DNA from: Salininema proteolyticum
GTDB taxonomy: Bacteria; Actinomycetota; Actinomycetes; Mycobacteriales; Micromonosporaceae
Length of the DNA stretch: 64,000 nt
Direction of reading: 5' to 3'
Assembly (NCBI RefSeq): GCF_042685645.1
Contig: NZ_JBHUNX010000001.1
Coordinates: 1 to 64,000 of the forward strand
The notes under the pieces: generated by a model
What the model was told of the DNA's origin: nothing
What the model saw: the letters and a program-made list of their open reading frames with translations, nothing else
The model's database searches: none
In this document: positions 18,222-27,037 of the stretch, piece by piece
How positions within the stretch are numbered: the stretch's first letter is position 1
How the letters are laid out: each line of letters begins with the position of its first letter
Position numbers and translations under genes: made by a program

Positions 18222-18321
18222 CCCGGCACCGCGTCCGAGGCGGCCCCGCCGCCGGCGTCGGGCGCTCTCGAAGACCGCGTTCTCCGGCGCCCGGCGGCAA
18301 CGGGCGCTCGCGAGACATCCA

Positions 18322-18349
18322 CGGCCGAGCGGCTCCCGCTCGGCCGTTT
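18322..18349 (+). terminator. Rho-independent-type terminator after FmdB gene
   Basis: Perfect 11-bp stem CGGCCGAGCGG (18322-18332) / 18336-18346 with a 3-nt loop, followed by TTTCCGCTTT on the plus strand. Confidence 0.75.
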
Positions 18350-18795
18350 CCGCTTTACAGACCGTCCCTTTCGCGGCATTCTTGGATAAAGCCGACGAAA
18401 GGGATCGACGATGCTCCCCACCGACCGCCCCGGCCGCGCCACACGGCGCCGCGGCCCGCACCCCGCCCTGTCCCGCGACCGTCATGGGCACTCCCCGCTG
18501 CGCGAACACCCGCCCCCGGGGCCCGGATCCCCGCCGCTCTGAGTCGGCCGCCACACGCCGGCCCCTGTCTGGTTTTCCACTTTCCTGCGCACAGGCGCCG
18601 CCGGTGAAGCTTTAGTGACCCAACCGTTACGAAAACGTGTTCTCCACGTCCTAGACGACCGTCACAGCACTCTCTACCTTGGGAATACGGATCACCGCAT
18701 TCCACGAAACACCTCTTGCCCGCCGCCCGGCGACCCATCGTGGCGGCACGGACCCGATCCGCAGAAAAGCCCGACCATAGTGGGGACAAGATAGA
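18350..18795 (+). promoter_or_regulatory. Long non-coding region upstream of putP
   Basis: About 446 nt without a convincing gene; open frames here have no family features. It contains a short inverted repeat ACGTG-TTCTC-CACGT (18635-18649) and, just before it, GTGACCCAACCGTTAC (partial dyad), either of which could bind a regulator of the Na+/proline symporter. The putP ribosome site is a weak GGGGAC about 13 nt before the ATG. No riboswitch consensus is recognised. Confidence 0.4.
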
Positions 18796-20325
18796 ATGTT
18801 CGACCTGTCCGTACCGATCCTTTCGACGTTCATCGTCTATCTGATCGGCATGATCGCCATCGGAGCCTGGCTCTACCGCCGCTCCAACAGCCTGTCCGAC
18901 TACGCACTCGGAGGGCGCTCCCTGGGCCCGACCACCGCGGCCCTGTCGGCGCAGGCCTCCGACATGTCCGGCTGGCTGCTGATGGGACTCCCCGGAGCGG
19001 TCTACGCCTCGGGCATCGGCAATATCTGGATGGCCGGCGGGCTCGCGCTGGGCTCCTACCTCAACTGGCTGATCGTGGCCGGGCGCCTGCGCACCTTCAC
19101 CCAGCGGCTCGGCGACTCCGTCAGCCTCTCGGCCTACTTCGAGGCGCGGTTCCAGGACAGGACGAGCCTGCTGCGGCTCATCTCCGCCGCGGTCATCCTG
19201 GTCTTCTTCACCGTCTACGTCGCCTCCGGACTGGTCGCCGGCGGCAAGCTCTTCAACTCGATCTTCGGCGTCGACGCCAAGACGGCCATCGCCGTCTCCG
19301 TCGTCGTCATCGTCGTCTACACCTTCCTCGGCGGCTTCCTCGCCGTGTCCATCACCGACGCGGTGCAGGGCATCCTGATGTTCTTCGCGCTCCTGCTCGT
19401 GCCGCTGCTCGTCGTCTGGCAGACCGGCGGGTTCGGCGAGGTGTTCTCCGAGCTCCAGCTGCTCAATCCGGACATCCTCAACGCGCGGCGGTCCATCGAG
19501 ATCGTCGACGGCTCGTGGCTGACCTCCGGGACGACCCTCGGTGCCATCGGCATCGTCAGCCTGGCCGCCTGGGGCTTCGGCTACTTCGGCCAGCCGCACA
19601 TTTTGGCGCGCTTCATGGGCATCAAGTCCGCCGCCCACGTGCCGGCCGCCCGCCGCATCGGCACCACCTGGATCGTCGTCACCCTCGCCGCCGCCGTCTT
19701 CATCGGCCTGGTCGGCATCCTCTACTTCGACCAGCCGCTCGAGGACCCCGAGATGGTCTTCGTCGCCCTGACCACCGACCTGTTCCCGCCGATCATCGCG
19801 GGCATCATCCTCTCGGCGGTCCTCGCGGCGATCATGTCCACCGCCGACAGCCAGCTGCTGGTCAGCTCGACCACCGTCACCGAGGACTTCTACCGCCGCT
19901 ACTTCCGCCGCGACGCCTCGGACTCCGAACTGCTGTGGGTCGGCCGCTTCTCCGTGGTCGGCGTCGCGCTCGTCGCCTACCTGCTGACGCTCACGAACAA
20001 CGACTCGGTGCTCGGCATCGTCTCCTACGCGTGGGCCGGATTCGGCGCCGCCTTCGGCCCGGTCATCGTCGCCAGCCTCTACTGGAAGCGCATGACCTGG
20101 GTCGGCGCGCTGGCCGGCATGGTGCTCGGCGCGGCCACCGTCATCACGTGGGAGCAGCTCGGCGCGATGGAGACCCCGCCGAACGCGATCTTCGCGGACC
20201 TGTACTCCATCATCCCGGGTCTCGTGGCCGCCGTCCTCGGCATCGCTATCGGCAGCCTCTTCGGCGCCAAGCCCGAGGTCGACCTGACGCCGTACGACCC
20301 CAAGGCCGAGGAGGCCGCGGCTTAA
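18796..20325 (+). CDS. putP: Sodium/proline symporter
   Basis: Na+-coupled proline importer of the SSS family, useful for nutrition and as an osmolyte route alongside the betaine operon. The 509 residues have about thirteen membrane helices, begin with the PutP-typical IVYLIGMIAIGAWLYRR and ALGGRSLGP, and contain SAQASDMSGWLLMGLPGA (Na+ and substrate site in TM2) and the STADSQLLVSSTTVTEDFYR motif of TM8. A strong hairpin follows the stop. Confidence 0.92.
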   Translation: MFDLSVPILSTFIVYLIGMIAIGAWLYRRSNSLSDYALGGRSLGPTTAALSAQASDMSGWLLMGLPGAVYASGIGNIWMAGGLALGSYLNWLIVAGRLRTFTQRLGDSVSLSAYFEARFQDRTSLLRLISAAVILVFFTVYVASGLVAGGKLFNSIFGVDAKTAIAVSVVVIVVYTFLGGFLAVSITDAVQGILMFFALLLVPLLVVWQTGGFGEVFSELQLLNPDILNARRSIEIVDGSWLTSGTTLGAIGIVSLAAWGFGYFGQPHILARFMGIKSAAHVPAARRIGTTWIVVTLAAAVFIGLVGILYFDQPLEDPEMVFVALTTDLFPPIIAGIILSAVLAAIMSTADSQLLVSSTTVTEDFYRRYFRRDASDSELLWVGRFSVVGVALVAYLLTLTNNDSVLGIVSYAWAGFGAAFGPVIVASLYWKRMTWVGALAGMVLGAATVITWEQLGAMETPPNAIFADLYSIIPGLVAAVLGIAIGSLFGAKPEVDLTPYDPKAEEAAA

Positions 20326-20354
20326 GGCCCGAACGAAGAGAGGCCTTCACAGAG

Positions 20355-20392
20355 AAAAGGCGGCGGACCTCCCCCGGTGTCCGCCGCCTTTT
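20355..20392. terminator. Bidirectional terminator between putP and SDR gene
   Basis: Stem AAAAGGCGGCGGAC (20355-20368) / GTCCGCCGCCTTTT (20379-20392), 14 bp with A- and T-runs at the base, between convergent genes; both strands gain a U tract. Confidence 0.85.
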
Positions 20393-20399
20393 CGCGTGC

Positions 20400-21239
20400 T
20401 CAGAAGCCGTGGCCGCCGAGCAGGTCCGCCAGCCTTTCCTCCAGACGCTCCCGGGCCTCGGTGTCGTAGGCCTGGGAATGGGCCTCGGCGTCGTCGAAAC
20501 GGTCGAAATACCTCCCGGTGACCGCCTCCAGCGCCGGGTCGGCGACCAGCCGCAGGGTCGGTTCCGCCCCGTGGTCGACGCCGACGGCCGGCGCGAAGCC
20601 GCTTTCCCGGACGATCGAGGTGTCCATGAGGTGGGCGGGGTGGATCGCGTTCACCGTCGTCCCCCGCTCCCGCAGCCTCGCGGCCGCGGAGAAGGTGTGC
20701 GCGATGAGGGCGAGCTTGGAGCGGCAGTAGGCCTCCACACCCTCGTAGCCGCGCTCGAACATGAGGTCGTCGAGGTCGAAGGGCGCCTGGCCCATCGACG
20801 CCACGTTCACCACGCGGGCCGCGGCCGCCGCAGAGAGGAGGGGTTCCAGCAGGCGCGTCAACAGCGCCGGCGCCAAGGTGTTGACCGCGAATCGCAGTTC
20901 GTGTCCCTGTGCGCTCACCTCACGCCGCGAGGTGTCCGCTCCTCCGCCGACGACGGCATTGTTGACCAGGACGTCCAGGTGCGGCTCGCGGGCGTTCAGC
21001 TCTTCTCCCAGGGCCCGGACCTCCTCCAGGTCCGACAGGTCGGCGCGGTAGGTCCGGACCCCTCCTCCGGAGGCCTTCGCGCGGACTCGTCCCTCCGTCT
21101 TGCCCAGCTTGGCGGCGTCCCGTCCGTGCAGGAGCACCGTAGCGCCCGCCTCGGCCGCCAACTCGGCGAGGCGGTGCCCCATCCCGTCGGTGGCACCGGT
21201 GATCAGCACGGTTCTTCCGTGAAGTGACATCTGTTTCAT
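20400..21239 (-). CDS. SDR family NAD(P)-dependent oxidoreductase
   Basis: A 279-residue short-chain dehydrogenase of the retinol-dehydrogenase-like classical group. It shows the cofactor loop TGATDGMGHRLAE, the NNAVVGGG structural motif, the catalytic Ser in VVNVASM and the Tyr/Lys pair in YCRSK. TACTAT lies 6 nt before the ATG at 21239 with no Shine-Dalgarno, so the mRNA is likely leaderless. It is divergent from a MarR regulator, and the intergenic inverted repeat overlaps its -10 box, so repression by the MarR protein is the simplest model. Substrate unknown. Confidence 0.88.
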   Translation of the reverse strand: MKQMSLHGRTVLITGATDGMGHRLAELAAEAGATVLLHGRDAAKLGKTEGRVRAKASGGGVRTYRADLSDLEEVRALGEELNAREPHLDVLVNNAVVGGGADTSRREVSAQGHELRFAVNTLAPALLTRLLEPLLSAAAAARVVNVASMGQAPFDLDDLMFERGYEGVEAYCRSKLALIAHTFSAAARLRERGTTVNAIHPAHLMDTSIVRESGFAPAVGVDHGAEPTLRLVADPALEAVTGRYFDRFDDAEAHSQAYDTEARERLEERLADLLGGHGF

Positions 21240-21245
21240 GCCCGC

Positions 21246-21303
21246 ATAGTATCAAGACCTTGATAGTAAGTAAAACCTTTATTCTGATCAGTATCGGTAT
21301 ACT
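21246..21303. promoter_or_regulatory. Divergent leaderless promoters with MarR operator
   Basis: The minus-strand -10 box TACTAT (21246-21251) and the plus-strand -10 box TATACT (21298-21303) each lie 6 nt from a start codon. The perfect 7-2-7 inverted repeat TATCAAG-AC-CTTGATA (21250-21265) overlaps the SDR -10 box and is the likely MarR operator. A second short palindrome, CTGATCAG, lies nearer the MarR gene. Confidence 0.7.
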
Positions 21304-21309
21304 CGGGCC

Positions 21310-21741
21310 ATGGACCTTCCACCGGAAGAGCGGATCGGGCTCGATATCAAGAGGACCGAGCAGGCGCTCATGGGCGCCAAGGGCCGTGTGCTCAAGGAGT
21401 TCGACCTGACGGTCGCCCAGTACGCGGCGCTGCTGGGGTTGAAGCTCGCGCCCGGCGTCTCCGGCGCCACCCTGGCCCGGCAGTGCCTGGTGACGCCGCA
21501 GGCGATGACATCCGTCCTCAAGGGATTGACGAGTCGGGGCCTGGTGCGCCGCGAACGCCATCCCGTCCACGCGCACGTCATAGAGCTGACCCTCACCGAC
21601 GACGGCGCCGACCTCATAGCGACGGCCGACGTCCGGGTGTCGGCCGTGGAGCGGCGGATCGCCGAGGTCCTCACTGACCGGGAGCGGGCCGTCCTCCGCG
21701 GTTCGCTGGAGAAGGTCGCCGCGGAGCTGGACCGGTTCTGA
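21310..21741 (+). CDS. MarR family transcriptional regulator
   Basis: A 143-residue winged-helix regulator: dimerisation helices at both ends, the recognition helix in SGATLARQCLVTPQAMTSVLKGL, and the wing GLVRRERHPVHAHVIELTLTDDGADL. It is leaderless by sequence (TATACT, 6 nt, ATG). It faces the SDR gene across a 70-nt region with a 7-2-7 inverted repeat, so autoregulation and control of the SDR are expected. The inducer is unknown. Confidence 0.88.
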   Translation: MDLPPEERIGLDIKRTEQALMGAKGRVLKEFDLTVAQYAALLGLKLAPGVSGATLARQCLVTPQAMTSVLKGLTSRGLVRRERHPVHAHVIELTLTDDGADLIATADVRVSAVERRIAEVLTDRERAVLRGSLEKVAAELDRF

Positions 21742-21756
21742 CCGGTGGCATGCGAA

Positions 21757-21783
21757 AGGCGGCGGGCCGCCGGCCCGCCGCCT
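21757..21783. terminator. Terminator between MarR gene and nrdB
   Basis: Perfect 12-bp stem AGGCGGCGGGCC (21757-21768) / 21772-21783 with a 3-nt loop, between convergent genes; CTTCCTTCG follows on the plus strand. Confidence 0.75.
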
Positions 21784-21796
21784 CTTCCTTCGCGTG

Positions 21797-22792
21797 CTAG
21801 AAGTCCTCGTCCAGGTCGACCCGGCCTTCGACGGCCACCTGGTAGGCCGTCGGGCGGCGTTCGAAGAAGTTCGTCAGCTCCTGGACGTCCTGCAGGGCCA
21901 TGAACCCGAACGGGTTCTCCGAACCCCATTTCTTCGGCATGCCGAGGCGCTCCAGACGCTGGTCGGCGACGTACTCGAGGTAGGACTTCATGTCCTCCAC
22001 CGTCATTCCGGGCATGCCCTCGCCGATGAGGTCCTCGGCGAACTGGAGCTCCGCGGTCACCGCCTCCTCCATCATCTCCGTGACCCGGTCGCGCATCTCG
22101 TCGTCGAACAGCTCGGGCTCCTCTCGGCGGACCACGTCGACGACGCTGAATGCGAAGTTCATGTGGCACGACTCGTCGCGGAAGACCCAGTTGGTGCCGG
22201 TCGCCAGTCCGTCCAGGAGGCCCCGCGAGCGCAGCCAGTAGACGTAGGCGAAGGCGCCGTAGAAGAAGAGGCCTTCGATGCAGGCGGCGAAGCAGATGAG
22301 GTTCAGGAGGAACGCGCGGCGGTCCTCGGGGGTCTTGAGCTCCCGCAGTTCGAAGACCGAGTCGATCCATTTGAAGCAGAAGTCGGCCTTGTGCTTGATG
22401 GAGGGGATGTTGTCGACGGCGGCGAAGGCCTCGGCGCGGTCGTCGGGGTCGGGCAGGTAGGTGTCCAGCAGGGTCAGGTAGAACTGCACGTGGACGGCCT
22501 CTTCGAACAGCTGCCGGGAGAGGTAGAGGCGGCCTTCGGGGGAGTTGACGTGCTGGTAGAGGTTGAGCACGAGGTTGTTGGCGACGATGGTGTCGCCGGT
22601 GGCGAAGAAGGCGACGAGCCGGTGGATCAGGTGGCGTTCCTGTTCGGTGAAGCCGGCGAGGTCGGCGAGGTCCGAGGCGAGGTCGACCTCTTCGACCGTC
22701 CAGGTGTTGCGGATCGCGGCCCGGTACTGCTCGTAGAAGTCCGGGTACTTCATCGGCCGCAGCGTCAGGTCCATTCCAGGGTCCAGCAGCAT
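21797..22792 (-). CDS. nrdB: Ribonucleotide reductase small subunit (class Ia type)
   Basis: Radical-generating beta subunit. Starting at the ATG at 22792, directly after AAGGAGGA, the protein is 331 residues. Iron ligands can be placed at Glu98 and His101 in FEEAVHVQFY, Glu173 in CIEGLFFYG, and Glu207/His210 in RDESCHMNF; Tyr105, seven residues after Glu98, matches the radical tyrosine of E. coli NrdB (Y122). The C-terminal acidic RVDLDEDF would bind NrdA. It lies 98 nt downstream of nrdA on the same strand. A long upstream in-frame extension overlaps nrdA and is rejected. Confidence 0.93.
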   Translation of the reverse strand: MLLDPGMDLTLRPMKYPDFYEQYRAAIRNTWTVEEVDLASDLADLAGFTEQERHLIHRLVAFFATGDTIVANNLVLNLYQHVNSPEGRLYLSRQLFEEAVHVQFYLTLLDTYLPDPDDRAEAFAAVDNIPSIKHKADFCFKWIDSVFELRELKTPEDRRAFLLNLICFAACIEGLFFYGAFAYVYWLRSRGLLDGLATGTNWVFRDESCHMNFAFSVVDVVRREEPELFDDEMRDRVTEMMEEAVTAELQFAEDLIGEGMPGMTVEDMKSYLEYVADQRLERLGMPKKWGSENPFGFMALQDVQELTNFFERRPTAYQVAVEGRVDLDEDF

Positions 22793-22890
22793 GGTGTCCT
22801 CCTTTTTCGTGGCACGGTGAATGAGGGGCCGGGACGGCGGCCAGCGCGTCTCGGCCCCTTGTCCGCCTTGCGGGCGGTGTTCGTCGGGTC

Positions 22891-25251
22891 TTACTGGCAG
22901 GCCTCGCAGCTCTCCGGGTTCTCCAGGGAGCAGGCCTCCGCCTCGGTCGCGGCCGGCGCCGCCACCGTGGTCTGGTTGATCCGCGTCGCGGGGCGCGAGC
23001 GGAGGTAGTAGGTGGTCTTCAGGCCCTGTTTCCAGGCGTGGAGGTACATCGACGAGAGTTTGCCGATGGTGGGTTGGGCCATGAAGAGGTTGAGCGACTG
23101 CCCCTGGTCGATGAACGGGGTTCGGGCCGCGGCCATGTCGATCAGGGCGCGCTGCGGGAGTTCCCACGCGGTGCGGTAGCGGCGCTTGATGTCCTCGGGG
23201 ACGCCGGGCACGTCCTGGACCGACCCTTCGGCGACGAGGACGGCGCGGCGCAGGTCCTCGGTCCAGAGCCCGCGCTCTTTGAGCTCTCCCACGAGGTGTT
23301 TGTTGACCTGGAGGAACTCTCCGGAGAGGGTCTCCCGTTTGAAGACGTTGGACACGACGGGCTCGATGCACTCGCTGCAGCCGGCGATCGAGGCGATGGT
23401 GGCGGTCGGGGCGATGGCGATCATGAGGGAGTTGCGCAGGCCGGTGTCGGTGATCTTCTCGCGCACCGCGTTCCAGCGCCCGCCCAGGGTGGTCTCGGTG
23501 TCGTAGTGGTCGTGGTGCAGGACGCCCTGGGCCGCACGAGTCTCGGGGAACGTCTCGTGGGCGCCCAGCCTCTCGGCCAGTTCCGCCGAAGTCTCCAGCG
23601 CGGTCAGCTGGATCGTCTCGGCGATCCTCGTCGAGAGGCGCCGGGCCTCCTGTCCGTCGAAGTCGAGGCCGAGCTTGAAGAAGACGTCGGCGAGGCCCAT
23701 GGCTCCGAGGCCGACCGGGCGCCAGCGCATGTTGGCGTTGCGGGCCTGTTCGGTCGGGTAGAAGCCGAGGTCGATCGTCCTGTCGAGGAACTTCATGGCG
23801 GTGCGGACCGTCCGCTCCAGGCGGGTGAAGTCGAAGCCGTCGGCGTCGCAGTGCCGGGCCAGGTTGACCGAGCCCAGGTTGCACACCGCGGTCTCGGCGT
23901 CCGAGGTGACCTCCAGGATCTCGGTGCAGAGGTTGGAGAGGTGGATGGTGTTCTCGGGCCGCGCCGTCTGGTTCGAGGTGCGGTTGGCGGTGTCGGAGAA
24001 GGTCATCCAGCCGTTGCCGGTCTGGGCGAGGGTGCGCATCATGCGGCCGTAGAGTTCGCGGGCGCTGACGGTCTTCTCGGCCTTGCCGTCCCGCTCCGCC
24101 CGGCGGTAGGCCTCGTCGAAGGCCTCTCCCCACAGGTCGGCCAGTTCGGGGACGCGCTTGGGGTCGAAGAGGGACCACTCGCCGTCGGCCTCGACGCGGC
24201 GCATGAACTCGTCGGGGACCCAGTTGGCGAGGTTCAGGTTGTGGGTCCGGCGGTCCTCCGATCCGGTGTTGTCCCTCAGCTCCAGGAACTCCTCCACGTC
24301 CGCGTGCCACGTCGCGAGGTAGACGCAGGCGGCTCCTTTGCGGCGGCCGCCCTGGTTCACCGCCGCGACCGAGGAGTCCAGGGTCCGCAGCCAGGGGACG
24401 ATGCCGTTGGAGTGGCCGTTGGTGCCCTTGATGAGGGAGCCGCGCGAGCGGATCTTGGACCACGCGATGCCGATGCCGCCGGCGTACTTGGACAGCCGGG
24501 CGACCTGGGTGTAGCGCTCGTAGATGGACTCCAGGGAGTCCTGTGGGGAGTCGAGCAGGAAGCAGCTCGACAGCTGCGGGTGGCTGCCGCCGGAGTTGAA
24601 CAGGGTCGGGGAGCTCGGCAGGTAGCTCAGGGAGCTCATCAGCTGGTAGAGCTCGTTGGCCTCCTCGGTGGTCTCCGAGAGGCCGCAGGCGACGCGCATG
24701 AAGAAGAACTGCGGGCGCTCCAGGACTTTGCGGCTCTGCGGGTGGCGGATCAGGTAGCGGTCGTAGACGGTGCGCAGGCCGAAGTACTCGAACCTGTCGT
24801 CCGCGTCGCCGTCGATGAGGCCGTCGAGCGTTTCCGCGTTCTCCGCGACGAACTGGGCGAGGCGGTCGTGGACGAGTCCCTCGCAGTGGGCGAGCTTGAC
24901 CGACGTGGAGAAGCTCGTGACGCCCTCTCCGGCCGTCTCCCTGGCGATCTCGGTGGCCAGCAGCCTCGCCGCCAGCTTCGAGTGCGCCGGGTCCTCGGCG
25001 ACCAGGTCTGCCGCGATCGCGACCGCGCGCTCCCTCAGGTCCTGTTCCGTCGCGCCGTTCCAGACGCCGCGCCTGAGGCTCTGCTCCACCTTCGCCGGGT
25101 CCAGGTCGATGCCTTCGGCGTGGACGCGCAAATGCGCCGCCACCGCCTCCAATGGCTCACCCCGTCTCGTCGAGGGCTGCGCGCCGGACTTCTGGTTCGG
25201 AACACCGACCTCTGAGGGGGCCGACAGGTGGGACATTGTTTCGATGGTCAT
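22891..25251 (-). CDS. nrdA: Ribonucleoside-diphosphate reductase large subunit
   Basis: Catalytic alpha subunit reducing ribonucleotides to deoxyribonucleotides. Of 786 residues, roughly 30-100 resemble a shortened ATP-cone. The barrel has the reducible Cys in QLSSCFLLD, the NLCTEI triad (Asn, thiyl-radical Cys, Glu), and GRRKGAACVYL. The C-terminal swinging thiols are in ESCEACQ. GAGGAGA precedes the ATG at 25251. Tandem NrdR-like boxes lie 88-135 nt upstream, indicating NrdR control; no cobalamin riboswitch is recognised. Confidence 0.95.
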   Translation of the reverse strand: MTIETMSHLSAPSEVGVPNQKSGAQPSTRRGEPLEAVAAHLRVHAEGIDLDPAKVEQSLRRGVWNGATEQDLRERAVAIAADLVAEDPAHSKLAARLLATEIARETAGEGVTSFSTSVKLAHCEGLVHDRLAQFVAENAETLDGLIDGDADDRFEYFGLRTVYDRYLIRHPQSRKVLERPQFFFMRVACGLSETTEEANELYQLMSSLSYLPSSPTLFNSGGSHPQLSSCFLLDSPQDSLESIYERYTQVARLSKYAGGIGIAWSKIRSRGSLIKGTNGHSNGIVPWLRTLDSSVAAVNQGGRRKGAACVYLATWHADVEEFLELRDNTGSEDRRTHNLNLANWVPDEFMRRVEADGEWSLFDPKRVPELADLWGEAFDEAYRRAERDGKAEKTVSARELYGRMMRTLAQTGNGWMTFSDTANRTSNQTARPENTIHLSNLCTEILEVTSDAETAVCNLGSVNLARHCDADGFDFTRLERTVRTAMKFLDRTIDLGFYPTEQARNANMRWRPVGLGAMGLADVFFKLGLDFDGQEARRLSTRIAETIQLTALETSAELAERLGAHETFPETRAAQGVLHHDHYDTETTLGGRWNAVREKITDTGLRNSLMIAIAPTATIASIAGCSECIEPVVSNVFKRETLSGEFLQVNKHLVGELKERGLWTEDLRRAVLVAEGSVQDVPGVPEDIKRRYRTAWELPQRALIDMAAARTPFIDQGQSLNLFMAQPTIGKLSSMYLHAWKQGLKTTYYLRSRPATRINQTTVAAPAATEAEACSLENPESCEACQ

Positions 25252-25338
25252 CGATGTCTCCTCTTGTGACGAGTCCGACTTTCGCTCTCCCGAGCCGCGA
25301 TTGCGGCCGTGTGCGCCTCATGCACCCGGCCGGAAGAA

Positions 25339-25386
25339 ATCATACATCTTGTGTTCCATAGCGGGGCACGACCCAAGATATTGTGC
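25339..25386 (-). promoter_or_regulatory. Tandem NrdR boxes upstream of nrdAB
   Basis: Two 16-nt sites at 25339-25354 (ATCATACATCTTGTGT, 11/16 to the published consensus acaCwAtATaTwGtgT) and 25371-25386 (ACCCAAGATATTGTGC, 13/16) are spaced 32 bp apart, about three helical turns, as is usual for NrdR pairs. They lie upstream of nrdA on the minus strand. Match counts were made by eye. Confidence 0.7.
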
Positions 25387-25577
25387 CCGACCCATATTCC
25401 ACTGCGTGCCGGACGGTCAAAGCCGCAGCTCGGCAACCCGGCCGGACGCCCCGGCCCCGACTCAGCCTAGGGCAAGCCTCCGACAGAAAGCCCCCTCCGC
25501 GCCCCGGGGTCCACCCCTTCGGTGGCCGTGTGTCCTTCGCTACACCGCCCTCCCTCTGTCGAGCCGGTCGCGGCTGG

Positions 25578-25583
25578 TAAGAT
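25578..25583 (+). promoter_or_regulatory. Candidate -10 box for the tRNA-Arg gene
   Basis: TAAGAT lies about 58 nt before the mature tRNA 5' end; a CTGTCG-like -35 lies about 16 nt upstream. Weak evidence from position and sequence alone. Confidence 0.35.
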
Positions 25584-25640
25584 TGCTGCGGTCCCAGAAG
25601 GATCGCCTAATAAGCGGTCATCGGCCTGGGTTTTCCACAG

Positions 25641-25715
25641 GCCCCCGTAGCTCAGGGGATAGAGCACCGGTCTCCGGAACCGGGTGCGCAGGTTCGAATC
25701 CTGCCGGGGGCGCCA
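25641..25715 (+). tRNA. tRNA-Arg (anticodon CCG), CCA encoded
   Basis: Cloverleaf is clear: acceptor GCCCCCG pairs with CGGGGGC (25705-25711), the D stem is GCTC/GAGC, the anticodon arm is CCGGT-CTCCGGA-ACCGG with anticodon CCG (reads CGG), and the T arm is CAGGTTCGAATCCTG. Discriminator G at 25712 is followed by genomic CCA. A strong terminator follows. No integrase or duplicated tRNA 3' end is seen nearby. Confidence 0.97.
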
Positions 25716-25718
25716 CAC

Positions 25719-25754
25719 AGACCTGCGCAGCGAGTCGCTGCGCGGGTCTTTTTT
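25719..25754 (+). terminator. Intrinsic terminator of tRNA-Arg
   Basis: Long stem of AGACCTGCGCAGCGA against TCGCTGCGCGGGTCT (one G:T-type mismatch), then six T residues (25749-25754), immediately after the tRNA. Confidence 0.9.
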
Positions 25755-25977
25755 CGTCTCGTGCGCCTCGAGTCCGGGTGCGTTGGTTCTGGGACGCACC
25801 TTTGCTCGCACCTTTTGCTCGTTCACTGAACTCGGTCACGCACCTTCCCACGGCGTCTGCTGTTTCACCGATGAGGGTGATCGAGCACTGGAGGGCGCGA
25901 GAGCGGTGATCGTAGACGTCTTTCATCGGCGATTCATCGGGAAGGCGCTCAGGGATGGCGCGGAAGGACCAAGGGGG

Positions 25978-26916
25978 TCAGGCCGATCCGGCGGAGGCGA
26001 ACGCCTTCCGGTAGGCCGTGGGCGACGTCCCTTCGACCCTCTGGAAATGCCTCCTCAGGTTGGCCGCCGTCCCCAGACCGCAACGCCTCGCCACCGCCTC
26101 GACCGGAAGCGCCGTCGACTCCAGCAGCTCCTTCGCCATCGCCAGCCTCTGGCGCAGCAGCCACTTCATCGGAGTCTGCCCGGTGGCCTCCTCCAAGCGC
26201 CGGAAGAACGTCCGCGGGCTGACCTTCGCGTGGCGGGCCAGGTCCGTGATGTCGATGCGGCGCTCCAGCCTCGTCCTCGCCCACTCGAGCGTGCCGCCGA
26301 TGCCTTCGTCGGGGCGCCGTTCCACCCCGACGGAACGCTGTGCGTGGGAACCGTCCCGCAAGGGAGGCAGGACCAGCCGACGCGCCAACTCGTTCGCGAC
26401 GGAGACGCCGAAGTCGGTGGCGACCAGGTGGACGCTCAAGTCCAGGGCCGCCGACATGCCCGCGCTGGTGACGATGTCGCCGTCGTCGATGAAGAGCCTG
26501 CCGGAGTCGATGTCCACCTCGGGATGGAGGCGTCGGAGCTCGGCCTCGTGCTCCCAGTGGACGGCGACCCGCCGGCCCTTCAACAGGCCGGCCTGTGCCA
26601 GGGCGAAAGTCCCGTCGCACAGCCCGACCATGCGGGCGCCGGACTGGTACGCGTTCCGCAGCGCCTGGATGACATTGTCCGCCAAAGGCTTCTCCGGCGT
26701 CAGGCAGCCTCCGGTCACGGAGGGCACGAAGACGGTCCCCGCCTCTTCCAGGGGGCTCCAGCTCATGCCCGGTTCGCAGACGACCAGCTCGTACCACTGG
26801 TCGGACAGATCGGGCTGCGGCGTACCGAAAACGGACGCGACGACGCCCAGTTCGTACTGCGCCCAAGGATGGAGGGGCCCCTCCGAAACGGCGACGGCTA
26901 CCCTGCGATGGTCCAT
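25978..26916 (-). CDS. GlxA-type AraC regulator with DJ-1/PfpI domain
   Basis: A 312-residue transcription factor: an N-terminal class I glutamine-amidotransferase-like (DJ-1/PfpI) domain of about 170 residues, with GLCDGTFALAQAG at the nucleophile-elbow position (Cys present), then two AraC-type helix-turn-helix motifs near residues 215-310 (DLARHAKVSPRTFFRRLEEA and the RHFQRVEGTSPTAYRKAF tag). The ATG at 26916 lies 6 nt after TAACCT, suggesting a leaderless mRNA. It is divergent from the imine-reductase-like gene and is its likely regulator. Ligand unknown. Confidence 0.88.
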   Translation of the reverse strand: MDHRRVAVAVSEGPLHPWAQYELGVVASVFGTPQPDLSDQWYELVVCEPGMSWSPLEEAGTVFVPSVTGGCLTPEKPLADNVIQALRNAYQSGARMVGLCDGTFALAQAGLLKGRRVAVHWEHEAELRRLHPEVDIDSGRLFIDDGDIVTSAGMSAALDLSVHLVATDFGVSVANELARRLVLPPLRDGSHAQRSVGVERRPDEGIGGTLEWARTRLERRIDITDLARHAKVSPRTFFRRLEEATGQTPMKWLLRQRLAMAKELLESTALPVEAVARRCGLGTAANLRRHFQRVEGTSPTAYRKAFASAGSA

Positions 26917-27037
26917 GCCCTCAGGTTACTAGGCAGAATCCTTGCGCTCCTTGGCAGCGAGAGCTGTCGCGGCATCGACCGGCAAGCGGCACCATGGATC
27001 CCGAACAGATCGAAGCTTTTCGCAAGGGAGAACAACC

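Noticed and set aside
25252..25400. Cobalamin riboswitch upstream of nrdAB
   Set aside because: No B12-box-like GCCACTG segment or matching structure was seen; the NrdR boxes explain the region better.
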